The notes below the pieces were generated by a model. That model had not been told where the DNA came from, ran no database searches, and was given only the letters and a program-made list of their open reading frames with translations. The position numbers and the translations under genes are program-made. Shown one piece after another: positions 1-9,989 of a stretch of DNA of 34,158 nucleotides. Each line of letters starts with the position of its first letter. Position 1 is the stretch's first letter. This DNA comes from Pseudomonadota bacterium (GTDB taxonomy: Bacteria; Pseudomonadota; Gammaproteobacteria; Competibacterales; Competibacteraceae): NCBI GenBank assembly GCA_018240295.1, contig JAFEGB010000079.1, positions 1-34,158 on the forward strand, written 5' to 3'.

Positions 1-35
1 CGACGGCAAGAGGTTGATGAACAAGCCCCTCCCCC

Positions 36-376
36 CTCGCGGGGGAGGGGTTGGGGAGAGGGGGACAAGGTCCGGGCGCAGTGCCGGCGTCTCCCCCTCT
101 CCCCCGGCCCCTCTCCCGCAAGGGGCGAGGGGAGATCGACGCGCGGCCGGCGGTGTTCGATTCATCCTGCCCGCGGAACCGCTGACTTGTGTAGATACCA
201 ATGCTCGCGGGGGAGGGGCTTGGGGAGAGGGGGGGCAGCGTCCGGGCGCAGTGCCGGCGTCTACCCCTCTCCCCCGGCCCCTCTCCCGCAAGGGGTGAGG
301 GGAGATTGACGCCCGGGCGTTGATCGGTCGATCCATCCGGCCCGCGGAAGCGCTGACTTGTGTAGATACCAATGCT
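36..376. repeat. Two tandem copies of a GC-rich hairpin-forming intergenic repeat
   Basis: Two direct copies with a period of about 168-171 bases. Unit 1 runs from about 36 to 203 and unit 2 from about 204 to 376. Each unit starts with a G-rich arm, then a spacer shared by both copies (71-92 and 241-262), then a C-rich arm that is nearly the reverse complement of the first. This can fold into a long imperfect hairpin. Each copy ends with the same 25-base tail (181-205 and 352-376). The second copy ends 21 bases from the chemoreceptor stop codon, so a hairpin there could act in transcript termination or stability. Similar GC-rich intergenic repeats are common in high-GC proteobacteria. No protein-coding content is credible here. 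Confidence 0.85.
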
Positions 377-397
377 GCACGACGGCGGGATTCGGCG

Positions 398-2176
398 TCA
401 TTCGGCGTTGAGGCGTCCGAGGAAGCGCGCCATCTCGCTGCGCAGCATCGTCGCCTGCTCCCCGAGCCGGCCGGCGGCACCGAGCACCTGGGCGGCAGCC
501 GTGCCGGTATCGGCCGCGGCGAGGTTCACCGCCCCGATGTCGGCCCCGACCGCCTGCGTGCCGGCCATGGCCTGCTGCACCTGCTCGTCGATGGTCTGCA
601 TCGCGTGCTGCTGGGCCTCGATGGCCGAGGTGATGCTGTCGGCGATGCGCGACAGGCCGCCGATGGTGTCGGCGATGCGCGTGATCGCCAGCACCGACTC
701 GCCGGCGATCTGCTGCACGGTACCGATCTGCTCGGAGATCTCGTCGGTGGCCTCGGCGGTCTGGTGGGCGAGCGCCTTGACCTCGTTGGCGACCACTGCA
801 AAGCCCTTGCCGGCCTCGCCGGCGCGGGCCGACTCGATCGTCGCGTTCAGCGCCAGCAGATTGGTCTGGTCGGCGATCGTGTTGATCAGATCGACGATGC
901 GGCCGATCGTGCGCGCCGCGTCACTGAGCCCGGAAACCGTACGCTGGGTTGCGGCGGCCTCGTCGACGGCGAGGCGTGTGGTCTGGGCGGACTGTCCGGC
1001 CTGCGCGGCGATCTGGCTGACGGCGACCGCCATCTGCGCACTGGCCTCGGCCATGCGCCGGACGCTGTCGGCCGCCCCCGAGGAAGCCTTGCCGACCGCT
1101 TCGGCGCGCTGCTGCGTGCGTTCGGCGCCACCGGCCAGCCCCTGCGCGGTGCGGGTCAGGTCCTGGGCCGCGTTCGTGACCGCCTGCAGGCTGCTGTTCG
1201 ACTGGCGCTCGAAGTCCGCGGCCAGCTGCGCGACGCGCTCGGCCCGCCGCTCGCGCTCGCGCTGGCGCTGTTCGCGGGCTTCGGCCTCGACCTGGCGGCG
1301 CTGCTCGCGCTCGGCTTCGGCAGTCAGGCGCGCCTGTTCATCGGCGAGGCGCACGCGCTCGCGCTCGGCCTCGACCGCCGCATGCTCGGCCGCCCGGGCA
1401 TTGGCCAGCGCCTCGGCGCGCACCGCGGTTTCCTCGAACACCAGCAGCGCCCGCGCCATCTCGCCGATTTCATCGGGGCGCGCGCAGTCCGCGCGATCGA
1501 GTCCGCGCTCGCCGGCAGCGAGCCGGCGCATGCCGTCGGCCAGGCGCAGCAGCGGCATGCTCACGTCACGCGCCAGCCGCCGCCCGCCGAGCAGGGCGGC
1601 ACTGAGCGTGCCGATCCCGACCAGCAGCAGCAGGCCGGCCGCGAGCAGGGCCGCCCGGTTGCCGGCGGCTTCGGTGTCGGCGGCATTGGCGCTGACCGCC
1701 TCGCTGACGCGCTCCATCGCATCTTCAAGGTGGTTGAACTGCGTGATGAATCCCGGCAGATCGCCGGACTGGCCGCCGAGCACGGCGGCGACCTCCTGCT
1801 CGGCGCTGGCGATGTAGCGCTCGGCCTGCGGCGCGACGGCAGCGAACGCGTCAGCCAGTACCTTCGGCACATCGAGGCTGCGGTTGGCGGCCAGCAGGTC
1901 CCGGAAACGCGTGGCGTGATCGCGCAGTTCCTCCTGCACCTCGGCCGGCGTGAACCCCGGCGTGCGCGCCATCAGCACGTCGCCGCGCAGCGCGTCGTGC
2001 ATCATGTCGGCTTCGAGGTGGTTGCGCAGCGCCTGCGCGGCGGTGCGCGCCGCCTGCAGCTGCAGCGCAAGGAAGGTGACCGCGGACAACGCGACGGCCA
2101 TCAGCACGAGCGCCTGCAGCACGGCATAGACGCCGGTCCTGCGCAGGCGATCGCCGAGCAAGTGGGTGGGCTGCAT
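398..2176 (-). CDS. Methyl-accepting chemotaxis protein (transmembrane chemoreceptor)
   Basis: 592 residues. A chemoreceptor that senses a stimulus outside the membrane and controls CheA/CheW. The first membrane segment is at about 16-38, a periplasmic sensor of about 135 residues follows, and the second membrane segment is at about 174-198. A HAMP-like region (about 199-250) leads into a long charged Glu/Arg-rich helix (about 250-320). The signalling hairpin tip is clear at about 433-470 ([20 protein letters not shown]). There is no C-terminal NWETF-type CheR/CheB tether. The start at 2176 was chosen because GGAG lies 6 bases upstream and the protein then begins just before the membrane segment; an upstream in-frame ATG at 2272 would add 32 unlikely residues. 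The ligand cannot be predicted. It is probably transcribed alone. Confidence 0.93.
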   Translation of the reverse strand: MQPTHLLGDRLRRTGVYAVLQALVLMAVALSAVTFLALQLQAARTAAQALRNHLEADMMHDALRGDVLMARTPGFTPAEVQEELRDHATRFRDLLAANRSLDVPKVLADAFAAVAPQAERYIASAEQEVAAVLGGQSGDLPGFITQFNHLEDAMERVSEAVSANAADTEAAGNRAALLAAGLLLLVGIGTLSAALLGGRRLARDVSMPLLRLADGMRRLAAGERGLDRADCARPDEIGEMARALLVFEETAVRAEALANARAAEHAAVEAERERVRLADEQARLTAEAEREQRRQVEAEAREQRQRERERRAERVAQLAADFERQSNSSLQAVTNAAQDLTRTAQGLAGGAERTQQRAEAVGKASSGAADSVRRMAEASAQMAVAVSQIAAQAGQSAQTTRLAVDEAAATQRTVSGLSDAARTIGRIVDLINTIADQTNLLALNATIESARAGEAGKGFAVVANEVKALAHQTAEATDEISEQIGTVQQIAGESVLAITRIADTIGGLSRIADSITSAIEAQQHAMQTIDEQVQQAMAGTQAVGADIGAVNLAAADTGTAAAQVLGAAGRLGEQATMLRSEMARFLGRLNAE

Positions 2177-2220
2177 CGGAGTCTCCGCAATTCCGTGGAC
2201 GAGCCTCGTATGCCCGACAG

Positions 2221-2247
2221 GCATCGGCAGGAATCGGCAAGACTGAA
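2221..2247 (-). promoter_or_regulatory. Possible sigma-28 (FliA) promoter of the chemoreceptor
   Basis: Read on the minus strand, TTCAGTCT (2247-2240), an 11-base spacer and GCCGATGC (2228-2221) match the flagellar sigma-28 consensus TAAAGTTT-N11-GCCGATAA at 5 of 8 and 6 of 8 positions with exact spacing. It would start transcription about 38 bases before the chemoreceptor ATG. Chemoreceptor genes are common sigma-28 targets. The -35 match is modest. Confidence 0.35.
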
Positions 2248-2323
2248 GCCGGCAGACGCGACGGCGCTGCACGGTGCGCAGCCGCCGCCGAGCCGGTCAC
2301 GCGGCGCCGGCAGCGGCCTGCGG

Positions 2324-2674
2324 CTAGAGCAGGTTCAGCTCCAGCCGTGCCCGCGCCGAGATCATCTCCTGCGTCCACGGCGGGTCCCAGACCAGCTCGA
2401 CGGTCACGTCGTCGATGCCGTCGACGCCGCGCACGGCGTTCTCGACCCACTCGGGCATCGAGCCGGCCACCGGGCAGGCCGGGGCGGTCAGCGTCATGTA
2501 GATGTGCGCGCTGCGATCGCCGAGGTTGACATTGACGCCGTAGACGAGGCCGAGCTCCCAGATGTCGACCGGGATCTCGGGGTCGTAGACGGTCTTCAGC
2601 GCCCTGACGATCTGCTGTTCGACCTCGACCTGTTCGGGGGTCACGTCTGCGGATGGCTGGGCGGCATCGTTCAT
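2324..2674 (-). CDS. sufT: SufT / MIP18-type (DUF59) Fe-S assembly protein
   Basis: 116 residues. A DUF59 protein of the SufT family, which helps mature Fe-S proteins at the end of SUF operons. The conserved core DPEIPVDIWELGLVYG is near residues 30-45, followed by the T-A-P-A-C-P segment with the family cysteine, and V-W-D-P-P-W near the C terminus. The start at 2674 has GGAG 8 bases upstream. An alternative ATG at 2695 overlaps the sufU stop as ATGA and would add 7 residues; either is possible and both imply translational coupling with sufU. It is the last gene of the SUF operon; 147 bases separate it from the chemoreceptor start. Confidence 0.88.
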   Translation of the reverse strand: MNDAAQPSADVTPEQVEVEQQIVRALKTVYDPEIPVDIWELGLVYGVNVNLGDRSAHIYMTLTAPACPVAGSMPEWVENAVRGVDGIDDVTVELVWDPPWTQEMISARARLELNLL

Positions 2675-2691
2675 CGCGGACTCTCCGGGCT

Positions 2692-3135
2692 TCATTCGGT
2701 CGCCACCGGCGCGCTGCGGTGATCGAGCGCGGCCTTCAATGCGTGCCAGGCGAGCGTCGCGCACTTGACGCGGCTCGGGAACTCGCGCACGCCGGCGAGC
2801 ACGCCGAGCTTGCCGAGGCCGGGTGGCGTCGGGCCGTCGGTGGTGACGAGATCATGAAACTTCGCGAACAGCGGCTCGACCTCGGCGACCGGCCTGCCCT
2901 TCAGGGCCTCGGTCATCAGCGAGGCCGACGCGGTCGAGATCGCGCAGCCCTGGCCCTGGAAGGCGAGGTCGCGGATCACGCCGTCGGCCACGTCGATGAA
3001 CACGGTCAGCCGGTCGCCGCAGAGCGGGTTGAAGCCCTCGGCGTGATGCGAGGCCGGGTCGATCACGCGGAAGTTCCGGGGGCGCTTGTTGTGATCGAGG
3101 ATCACTTCCTGGTACAGCTCGCGCAGGTCACTCAT
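2692..3135 (-). CDS. sufU: SufU-type Fe-S scaffold / sulfur-acceptor protein
   Basis: 147 residues. An IscU-like protein that, in SufU systems, accepts persulfide sulfur from SufS (zinc-dependent) or acts as a scaffold. The three conserved cysteines are C39 (N-P-L-C-G-D, with D41), C64 (Q-G-C-A-I-S) and C125 (K-C-A-T-L). The long C64-C125 interval is the insertion that marks SufU rather than IscU. The start at 3135 begins M-S-D-L-R-E-L-Y and has AAGGTG just upstream; an upstream ATG at 3231 lies inside sufS and is rejected. It lies 43 bases after the sufS stop and overlaps the extended sufT reading. No SufE gene is seen, consistent with SufU doing that job. Confidence 0.93.
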   Translation of the reverse strand: MSDLRELYQEVILDHNKRPRNFRVIDPASHHAEGFNPLCGDRLTVFIDVADGVIRDLAFQGQGCAISTASASLMTEALKGRPVAEVEPLFAKFHDLVTTDGPTPPGLGKLGVLAGVREFPSRVKCATLAWHALKAALDHRSAPVATE

Positions 3136-3178
3136 CGCAACACCTTGAAGGAATTCGGTTTCTGAGGTCCGAGGTGTT

Positions 3179-4432
3179 TCAGCCGAACCAGTGGCGGACC
3201 TTGTCGAGCGCGGCGGCGAGCGCATCGACATCGGCGGACGTGTTGTAGACGCCGAACGAGGCGCGGGCGGTCGCCGGCACCGCGAAGCGCTCCATCAGCG
3301 GCTGCGCGCAGTGGTGACCGACGCGCACGGCGACGCCTTCGCCGTCGAGGATCGTGCCGATGTCGTGCGGATGCACGCCGTCCATCACGAAGGACACGAC
3401 CCCGGCCTTGTCCGCTGCGGTGCCGATCAGGCGCAGGCCCGGGATGTCGGCAAGACGCGCCATCGCGTACTGCGTCAGTTCGTGCTCGTGCGCGGCGATG
3501 GCATCGAGCCCGAGCGCGCGCGTCCACTCGACCGCGGCGCCGAAGCCGATGACGCCGGCGACATCCGGCGTGCCGGCCTCGAAGCGCTCCGGCGGATCGG
3601 CGAAGGTCGTGCCCGAGAAGCTCACGCGCCGGATCATGCCGCCGCCGCCCTGATACGGTGGCATCGCCGCCAGCAGCTCGGCACGCGCCCACAGCGCGCC
3701 GACGCCGCTCGGCCCGTAGACCTTGTGCGCCGAGAACGCATAGAAGTCGCAGCCGAGGGCCTGCACGTCGACGGCCAGATGCGGCACGCCCTGCGCGCCG
3801 TCGACCAGCACCGGCACGCCCTGCGCGTGCGCCAGACGCACGATGTCGGCGATCGGGTTGATCGTGCCGAGCACGTTCGAGACGTGCGTGACCGCAACGA
3901 GCTTCGTGCGGCCGCTGATCAGCCGCGTCAGTCCGTCGAGGTCGAGCTCGCCGCGGTCGGTGACCGGAGCGGCGACGACCTTCGCGCCATAGCGGTCGGC
4001 CACCAGCTGCCAGGGCACGATGTTGGAGTGGTGCTCCATCTCGGTGACGAGGATCTCGTCATCGGGCCCGAGCTGCGGCTCCAGAAAACTGTTCGCGACC
4101 AGGTTGATCGCCTCGGTCGTGCTGCGCAGGAACACGATCTCGCGCGGCGACGGCGCGTTGACGAAGCGTGCAACCTGCTCGCGCGCGCGCTCGAAGGCGG
4201 TGGTCGAGCGCTCGGACAGCGCATGCACGCCGCGGTGGATGTTCGAGTAGTAGCCGCGGTAGCAGTCGGCGACCGCCTGCACGACGACCTCGGGCTTCTG
4301 CGCCGAGGCGCCGCTGTCGAGGTATACGAGATGCTTGCCGCGGATCTGCTGTGCGAGCACCGGGAACTGCGCGCGCACGGCCTCGACATCGAAGGCCGCT
4401 GCGGGTACTGGGGTCACGATCGGGGCGCTCAT
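3179..4432 (-). CDS. sufS: Cysteine desulfurase SufS
   Basis: 417 residues, normal for group II cysteine desulfurases. A PLP enzyme that takes sulfur from L-cysteine, forming alanine and an enzyme persulfide for Fe-S assembly. The PLP lysine is K237 in S-A-H-K-V-Y-G-P. D211 (V-D-G-A-Q) and the H133-H134 motif line the cofactor site, and the catalytic cysteine is C375 in R-V-G-H-H-C-A-Q-P, in the short loop typical of SufS rather than IscS. The start codon overlaps the sufD stop (ATGA at 4429-4432), indicating translational coupling. The downstream partner is sufU. Confidence 0.96.
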   Translation of the reverse strand: MSAPIVTPVPAAAFDVEAVRAQFPVLAQQIRGKHLVYLDSGASAQKPEVVVQAVADCYRGYYSNIHRGVHALSERSTTAFERAREQVARFVNAPSPREIVFLRSTTEAINLVANSFLEPQLGPDDEILVTEMEHHSNIVPWQLVADRYGAKVVAAPVTDRGELDLDGLTRLISGRTKLVAVTHVSNVLGTINPIADIVRLAHAQGVPVLVDGAQGVPHLAVDVQALGCDFYAFSAHKVYGPSGVGALWARAELLAAMPPYQGGGGMIRRVSFSGTTFADPPERFEAGTPDVAGVIGFGAAVEWTRALGLDAIAAHEHELTQYAMARLADIPGLRLIGTAADKAGVVSFVMDGVHPHDIGTILDGEGVAVRVGHHCAQPLMERFAVPATARASFGVYNTSADVDALAAALDKVRHWFG

Positions 4433-5742
4433 GCGGCCACCTCCATCCAGGCATCGAGTCGGGTTTCGAGCGCGGCGCGCATGGCCTCGTCGGTCAGCGC
4501 GTCGAGGAATTCACCGGCGAAGGCGCGCACCAGCAGCGTGCTCGCCTCGGCCAGACCGATGCCGCGCGCGCGCAGGTAGAACAGCGCATCCTCATCGAGC
4601 GCGCCGACCGTCGCGCCGTGCGCGCACTTCACGTCGTCGGCGAGGATTTCGAGGCGCGGGATCGCAACCGTCAGCGCCTGCTTCGACAGCAGCAGGTTGC
4701 GGCACTGCTGCTGCGCGTCGGTCTGCTGCGCATCCGGATCGACGCGGATCAGGCCGTCGAACACGTGCTTCGCCTTGCCGGCGAGCACGCCGCGGAAGGT
4801 CTGGCGACTCGTGCAGCGCGCCACGGCATGACGCAGTTCGAGGTGGTGATCGAGCAGCTGCGTGCCGCCGGCCAGCACCAGACCGTCGAGTTCGGCCGCG
4901 GCGCCCTCGCCTTCGAGCGTGAGCGCGAGATCCATCCGCCCGATGCGCCCGCCGCCGACCCAGCGGCGCAGCGAAAACTTCGCGTCGGCGGCGAGCTGCG
5001 CGCGCAGGCCGCCGAGCTGGAAGGCCTCGGCGGATTCGTCCTGCACCGTGCTCAGCGCCAGCTGCGCGCCGCGTCCGAGCCGGACCTCGGTCAGCGCCGT
5101 CGACAGATAGGTCCCCTGCCCGCCCTGCCACTCCAGCAGCCCGGCCCCGGCTCCGTCTTCGAGCACCAGCAGCAGGCGCGGATGCACGGCCGTGCCGTCA
5201 CCGCTGCTCCAGTGCGCGAGCGTCAGCGCGTCGAGCCGCGCACCGGCGGCGACGTGCACGAGCACGCCGTCCTCGAACAGCGCCGAGTTGAGCGCGGCGA
5301 AGGCATGCGCATCGAGGCCCGGCAGCGTGTCGAGTGCGGCCAGCACCTGCGGCAGCCGGCGAGCGGCCTCGGCGAAGCCGAGCACGCTGACGCCTGCCGG
5401 CAGTTCACCGGTTTCGATCGCGTGCACCCGGCCATCGACCAGCACGACGCGCGGCCCGGCCGGCAGCCCGGCCAGCCAGCCGGCGTCGGGCGCACGCCCG
5501 GTGCCGGCACGCCGCGGTTCGAGCCCGCGCAGCGGCGCGATGTCGGTCGTGCGCCAGGCCTCCAGCGTGCGCGACGGCAGGCCGAGACGCTCGAAACGCG
5601 TGCGCGCCGCGGCGCGCAGTTCGGGCAGCGCCAGCTCCGGCGGCAGGCCGGCGGCGGTCTCGGTCGCCGCGGCCAGCCAGTGCGCGCGCGGATCGGTCAC
5701 GGCAGTGACGGCTACGGGATTCACGGTACTCACGCCGCCCAC
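4429..5742 (-). CDS. sufD: Fe-S cluster assembly protein SufD
   Basis: 437 residues. A beta-helix subunit of the SufBC2D scaffold complex that builds Fe-S clusters and engages SufC. The C-terminal core carries the conserved K-C-A-H-G-A-T-V-G motif, whose histidine corresponds to H360 of E. coli SufD. The N-terminal third is weakly conserved, as usual in this family. A GTG start at 5742 is given; another GTG at 5733 is equally possible. The gap to the sufC stop is only 5 bases and the 3' end overlaps the sufS start, so expression is tightly coupled. Confidence 0.93.
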   Translation of the reverse strand: MGGVSTVNPVAVTAVTDPRAHWLAAATETAAGLPPELALPELRAAARTRFERLGLPSRTLEAWRTTDIAPLRGLEPRRAGTGRAPDAGWLAGLPAGPRVVLVDGRVHAIETGELPAGVSVLGFAEAARRLPQVLAALDTLPGLDAHAFAALNSALFEDGVLVHVAAGARLDALTLAHWSSGDGTAVHPRLLLVLEDGAGAGLLEWQGGQGTYLSTALTEVRLGRGAQLALSTVQDESAEAFQLGGLRAQLAADAKFSLRRWVGGGRIGRMDLALTLEGEGAAAELDGLVLAGGTQLLDHHLELRHAVARCTSRQTFRGVLAGKAKHVFDGLIRVDPDAQQTDAQQQCRNLLLSKQALTVAIPRLEILADDVKCAHGATVGALDEDALFYLRARGIGLAEASTLLVRAFAGEFLDALTDEAMRAALETRLDAWMEVAA

Positions 5743-5747
5743 CCCGC

Positions 5748-6518
<771 letters not shown>

Positions 6519-6604
6519 GGTTCGTTCCGGTTTCCGGGGAGCCGGCGCAGGGCCGGTCGATCGGGTCAGTAGAGGAGGAATCGGGTGCGGGCGCGCGACG
6601 GCGA

Positions 6605-8043
<1,439 letters not shown>

Positions 8044-8047
<4 letters not shown>

Positions 8048-8514
8048 GCGGACGGACTCCCCGGCACGGCGTGATGGATGACGAAGGGCACGGTCACGAC
8101 CGCGGGCGCCTGCGGGCGCAGCAGGTCGGCGAGCGTGACACCTTCGAGGGCGGTGCTGATCGCGCGGCTGATCGGCCCCCAGTGGCCGCTGACCTGACAG
8201 TGGCCCTGATAGCCGCAGTCACCGTGGCCGCCCGGGCTGCAGTCGGTCAGCGCGATCGGGCCGTCGATGACGGCGATGATCTCGGCAACCGTGATCTCGC
8301 GCGGCGGGCGCGCCAGAGCGTAGCCGCCACGTGCGCCGCGCTGCGAGACCAGCAGCCCGCCGCGTGCCAGCAGTTTCAGCACCTTGCTGACGGTCGGCAG
8401 CGGCAGCCGGCCGCGTTCGGCGAGCGCACTGGCACTGAGGGAAGCGTCCGCGGCCTGCGCGAGACAGGACAGCAGCACGATGCCGTAGTCGGTCTCCTTG
8501 CTGATGCGGATCAT
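8044..8514 (-). CDS. Rrf2-family Fe-S sensing regulator of the SUF operon
   Basis: 156 residues. An IscR-like winged-helix regulator, first gene of the SUF operon. The N-terminal helix-turn-helix is at about 28-50, with the wing R-G-A-R-G-G-Y at 59-65. Three cysteines at C92, C100 and C106, with a nearby histidine, match the spacing of the [2Fe-2S] ligands of IscR (C92, C98, C104, H107), so it probably senses Fe-S status. The arrangement matches the SUF-associated Rrf2 regulators of Xanthomonas-like bacteria, where it is expected to repress its own operon. A GACT-N5-AGTC palindrome at the promoter is the likely binding site. The Shine-Dalgarno (GGGG before the ATG) is weak. Confidence 0.93.
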
Positions 8515-8529
8515 GGACGCCCCGTAATC

Positions 8530-8546
8530 AGCACCGGAAAGGTGCT
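8530..8546. promoter_or_regulatory. Palindrome between the SUF promoter -10 and the regulator start codon
   Basis: AGCACC-GGAAA-GGTGCT, perfect 6-bp arms around 5 bases. It overlaps the downstream edge of the predicted -10 (8544-8549). It has the same 6-5-6 geometry as the palindrome at 8574-8590 but a different sequence. It could be a second operator or a small hairpin in the 5' leader. Confidence 0.5.
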
Positions 8547-8571
8547 ATATGGGCGCAGCATACGACTGCAA
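8544..8571 (-). promoter_or_regulatory. Likely sigma-70 promoter of the SUF operon
   Basis: On the minus strand, TTGCAG (8571-8566), a 16-base spacer and TATAGC (8549-8544). The -10 is a fair match and the -35 keeps the TTG. It lies 30-57 bases before the regulator ATG and directly abuts the IscR-type palindrome, as expected for a regulated promoter. Confidence 0.5.
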
Positions 8572-8573
8572 GC

Positions 8574-8590
8574 AGGACTAGGGAAGTCCT
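8574..8590. promoter_or_regulatory. IscR/Rrf2-type operator upstream of the SUF operon
   Basis: Perfect palindrome AGGACT-AGGGA-AGTCCT. The core GACT-N5-AGTC has the same half-sites and spacing as the E. coli IscR type 1 consensus. It lies 2 bases upstream of the predicted -35. A likely binding site for the Rrf2 regulator encoded just downstream. Confidence 0.65.
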
Positions 8591-8725
8591 CATTTCGGGG
8601 AAGACGCGGCAGACGCATGGAGCAGCCCGGAAAACGGGCCGCTGCGTCCGGCATCGATGCCCGCGGGCGCGGGCGAAGGAAGGCAGGAAGTGCGCGGGCT
8701 CAGGCCCGCGGCAGCGCGGTGTCGT

Positions 8726-8842
8726 TCAGTGGCGCAGCCAGCTCCAGCACTGGCGCAGCAGTCCCCACAGACTCTGGCGGGCATGGGCAGGACCACCGTG
8801 CCGGCGCAGCGAGGCAAGCTGGTTGCGGGTCGCGTAACTCAT
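8726..8842 (-). CDS. Candidate 38-residue Fur-controlled small protein
   Basis: ATG at 8842 and TGA at 8726-8728. GGAG lies 7 bases before the ATG and a strong Fur box starts 29 bases upstream. The peptide begins M-S-Y-A-T-R-N-Q-L-A-S-L-R-R and ends L-R-Q-C-W-S-W-L-R-H: very basic, with a Trp/Leu-rich tail and one cysteine, and no signal peptide or full membrane segment. I do not recognise it. The ORF is too short for most gene finders. Evidence for translation is only the ribosome-binding site and its placement behind the Fur box; a chance ORF cannot be excluded in GC-rich DNA. Confidence 0.45.
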   Translation of the reverse strand: MSYATRNQLASLRRHGGPAHARQSLWGLLRQCWSWLRH

Positions 8843-8870
8843 CTCTCGGCTCCGGCAGGCTGAACAGGGA

Positions 8871-8889
8871 GCCGATGATAATCATTATC
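8871..8889. promoter_or_regulatory. Fur box
   Basis: GCCGATGATAATCATTATC matches the 19-base Fur consensus GATAATGATAATCATTATC at 16 of 19 positions, with the 13 right-hand bases perfect. It lies 28 bases from the 38-codon ORF (minus strand) and 95 bases from the L,D-transpeptidase start (plus strand). AT-rich sequence is very rare in this window, which makes a chance match unlikely. Proximity favours the minus-strand micro-ORF as target. Confidence 0.85.
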
Positions 8890-8984
8890 GAATACGAATC
8901 ACAGCCGGATCTTTGCCGCTGTCCGCAGCGCCGCGGACTGCGCACAATGCCTGCGACACCCGCTCCTCCGGAGGAAACCGGCCG

Positions 8985-9512
8985 ATGCGCCCCGCCCTGC
9001 CGCGCCGCCTGGCCCTGCTCGCCGCCCTGGCCACGGCCCTCGTCGCCTGCACGCCGGAAGCCCCGCTGCGGCCGCGTCCGCCTTTCGAGCCCGCCGACCG
9101 CATCCTGGTCGAGAAGGCCGCACGGCGGCTGACGCTGTATTCGGGCGAACGGACGCTGCGCAGCTACCGCGTCTCGCTCGGCTTCGCGCCGGTCGGCCCG
9201 AAGCGCCAGGAAGGCGACGGCAAGACCCCCGAAGGCCATTACCGGATCGACTGGCGCAACCCCGACAGCCGCTTCCACCGCTCGCTGCACGTGTCGTATC
9301 CGGACGCCGGCGATGTCGCGCGAGCCGCGGCGCGCGGCGTGTCGCCGGGCGGGCTGATCATGATCCACGGTCTGCCGAACGGCTTCGGCGCGCTCGGTGA
9401 CTGGCACCGGACACGCGACTGGACCGACGGCTGCATCGCCGTCACCAATGACGAGATGGACGAAATCTGGGCACTGGTCGCCGACGGCACGCCGATCGAG
9501 ATCCGGCCGTGA
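8985..9512 (+). CDS. Lipoprotein L,D-transpeptidase (YkuD domain)
   Basis: 175 residues. Predicted to be exported, lipidated and active on peptidoglycan in the periplasm, forming 3-3 or protein-attaching crosslinks. The signal peptide ends in lipobox L-V-A-C (cysteine 22). The YkuD domain covers about 38-173, with H128 (M-I-H-G) and the catalytic cysteine C150 in W-T-D-G-C-I. It is a short, YafK-like member. The start at 8985 has GGAGG about 10 bases upstream and leads directly into the signal peptide; an in-frame ATG at 8913 would bury the signal sequence. Its stop lies 12 bases from the convergent yaiI stop. A Fur box lies upstream, but control by it is uncertain. Confidence 0.88.
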   Translation: MRPALPRRLALLAALATALVACTPEAPLRPRPPFEPADRILVEKAARRLTLYSGERTLRSYRVSLGFAPVGPKRQEGDGKTPEGHYRIDWRNPDSRFHRSLHVSYPDAGDVARAAARGVSPGGLIMIHGLPNGFGALGDWHRTRDWTDGCIAVTNDEMDEIWALVADGTPIEIRP

Positions 9513-9524
9513 AGCGCGGCCGCT

Positions 9525-9989
9525 TCAGCCGCGCAGCGCCTGCGTCAGCACGCGATCGAGGGCCGAGGCGAACTGCTGGCGGTCGCGCTCGCCGTACGGG
9601 GCGCTGCGCGACTGCGCGAGCCCGGCGCTGCGCATGCCGTCCATGAAGTCGCGCAGCGACAGCGCCTCGCCGATGTTGGCCGGCGTGTAGAGCGTGCCGC
9701 GCGGGTTGATCGCATGCACGGCCTTCGCGACCAGCCGCGCCGCGAGCGGAATGTCGGCGGTGACGACCACGTCGCCGGCCCCGGCCGCTTCCACCAGCCA
9801 GTCGTCGGCGGCATCGAAGCCGGCGGCGACCGTCACGACGCGCGCCCGCGCGAGCTTCGGGCGCGGCAGCGGCTGATTGGCGACCAGCAGCAGTTCGAGT
9901 TCGAGCCGCCGCGCGGCGCGCACGCAGATCTCGCGCACCGGCACCGGACAGGCATCGGCGTCGATCATCAGCTTCGGCAGCGGCTTCAT
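9525..9989 (-). CDS. yaiI: YaiI/YqxD family protein (DUF188, UPF0178)
   Basis: 154 residues, the normal family length. A conserved protein of unknown function with a PIN-like nuclease fold suspected from the acidic motif I-D-A-D-A-C-P-V at about 9-16 and V-V-T-A-D-I-P-L-A near residue 77; this fits the family but activity is not shown. The ATG overlaps the ampD stop (ATGA at 9986-9989), so it is translated with ampD. The pairing with cell-wall recycling genes may be only positional. Confidence 0.87.
   Translation of the reverse strand: MKPLPKLMIDADACPVPVREICVRAARRLELELLLVANQPLPRPKLARARVVTVAAGFDAADDWLVEAAGAGDVVVTADIPLAARLVAKAVHAINPRGTLYTPANIGEALSLRDFMDGMRSAGLAQSRSAPYGERDRQQFASALDRVLTQALRG

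Noticed and set aside
14-298. A 94-codon ORF across the repeat units
   Set aside because: It is entirely repeat sequence, low complexity and rich in Gly, Pro and Arg; it shows no ribosome-binding site or conserved pattern.
320-2722. An 800-codon plus-strand ORF opposite the chemoreceptor and sufT
   Set aside because: Antisense of well-supported genes in GC-rich DNA; composition rich in Arg, Gly, His and Asp with no recognisable domain.
8590-8817. A 75-codon minus-strand ORF left of the Fur box
   Set aside because: It starts inside the 38-codon ORF in another frame, has no Shine-Dalgarno and ends at the SUF operator; shadow-type composition.
8700-9407. A 235-codon minus-strand ORF opposite the L,D-transpeptidase and spanning the Fur box
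   Set aside because: It crosses the control region, is antisense to a clear gene and has shadow-type composition. The 38-codon ORF in another frame has a better start and placement.
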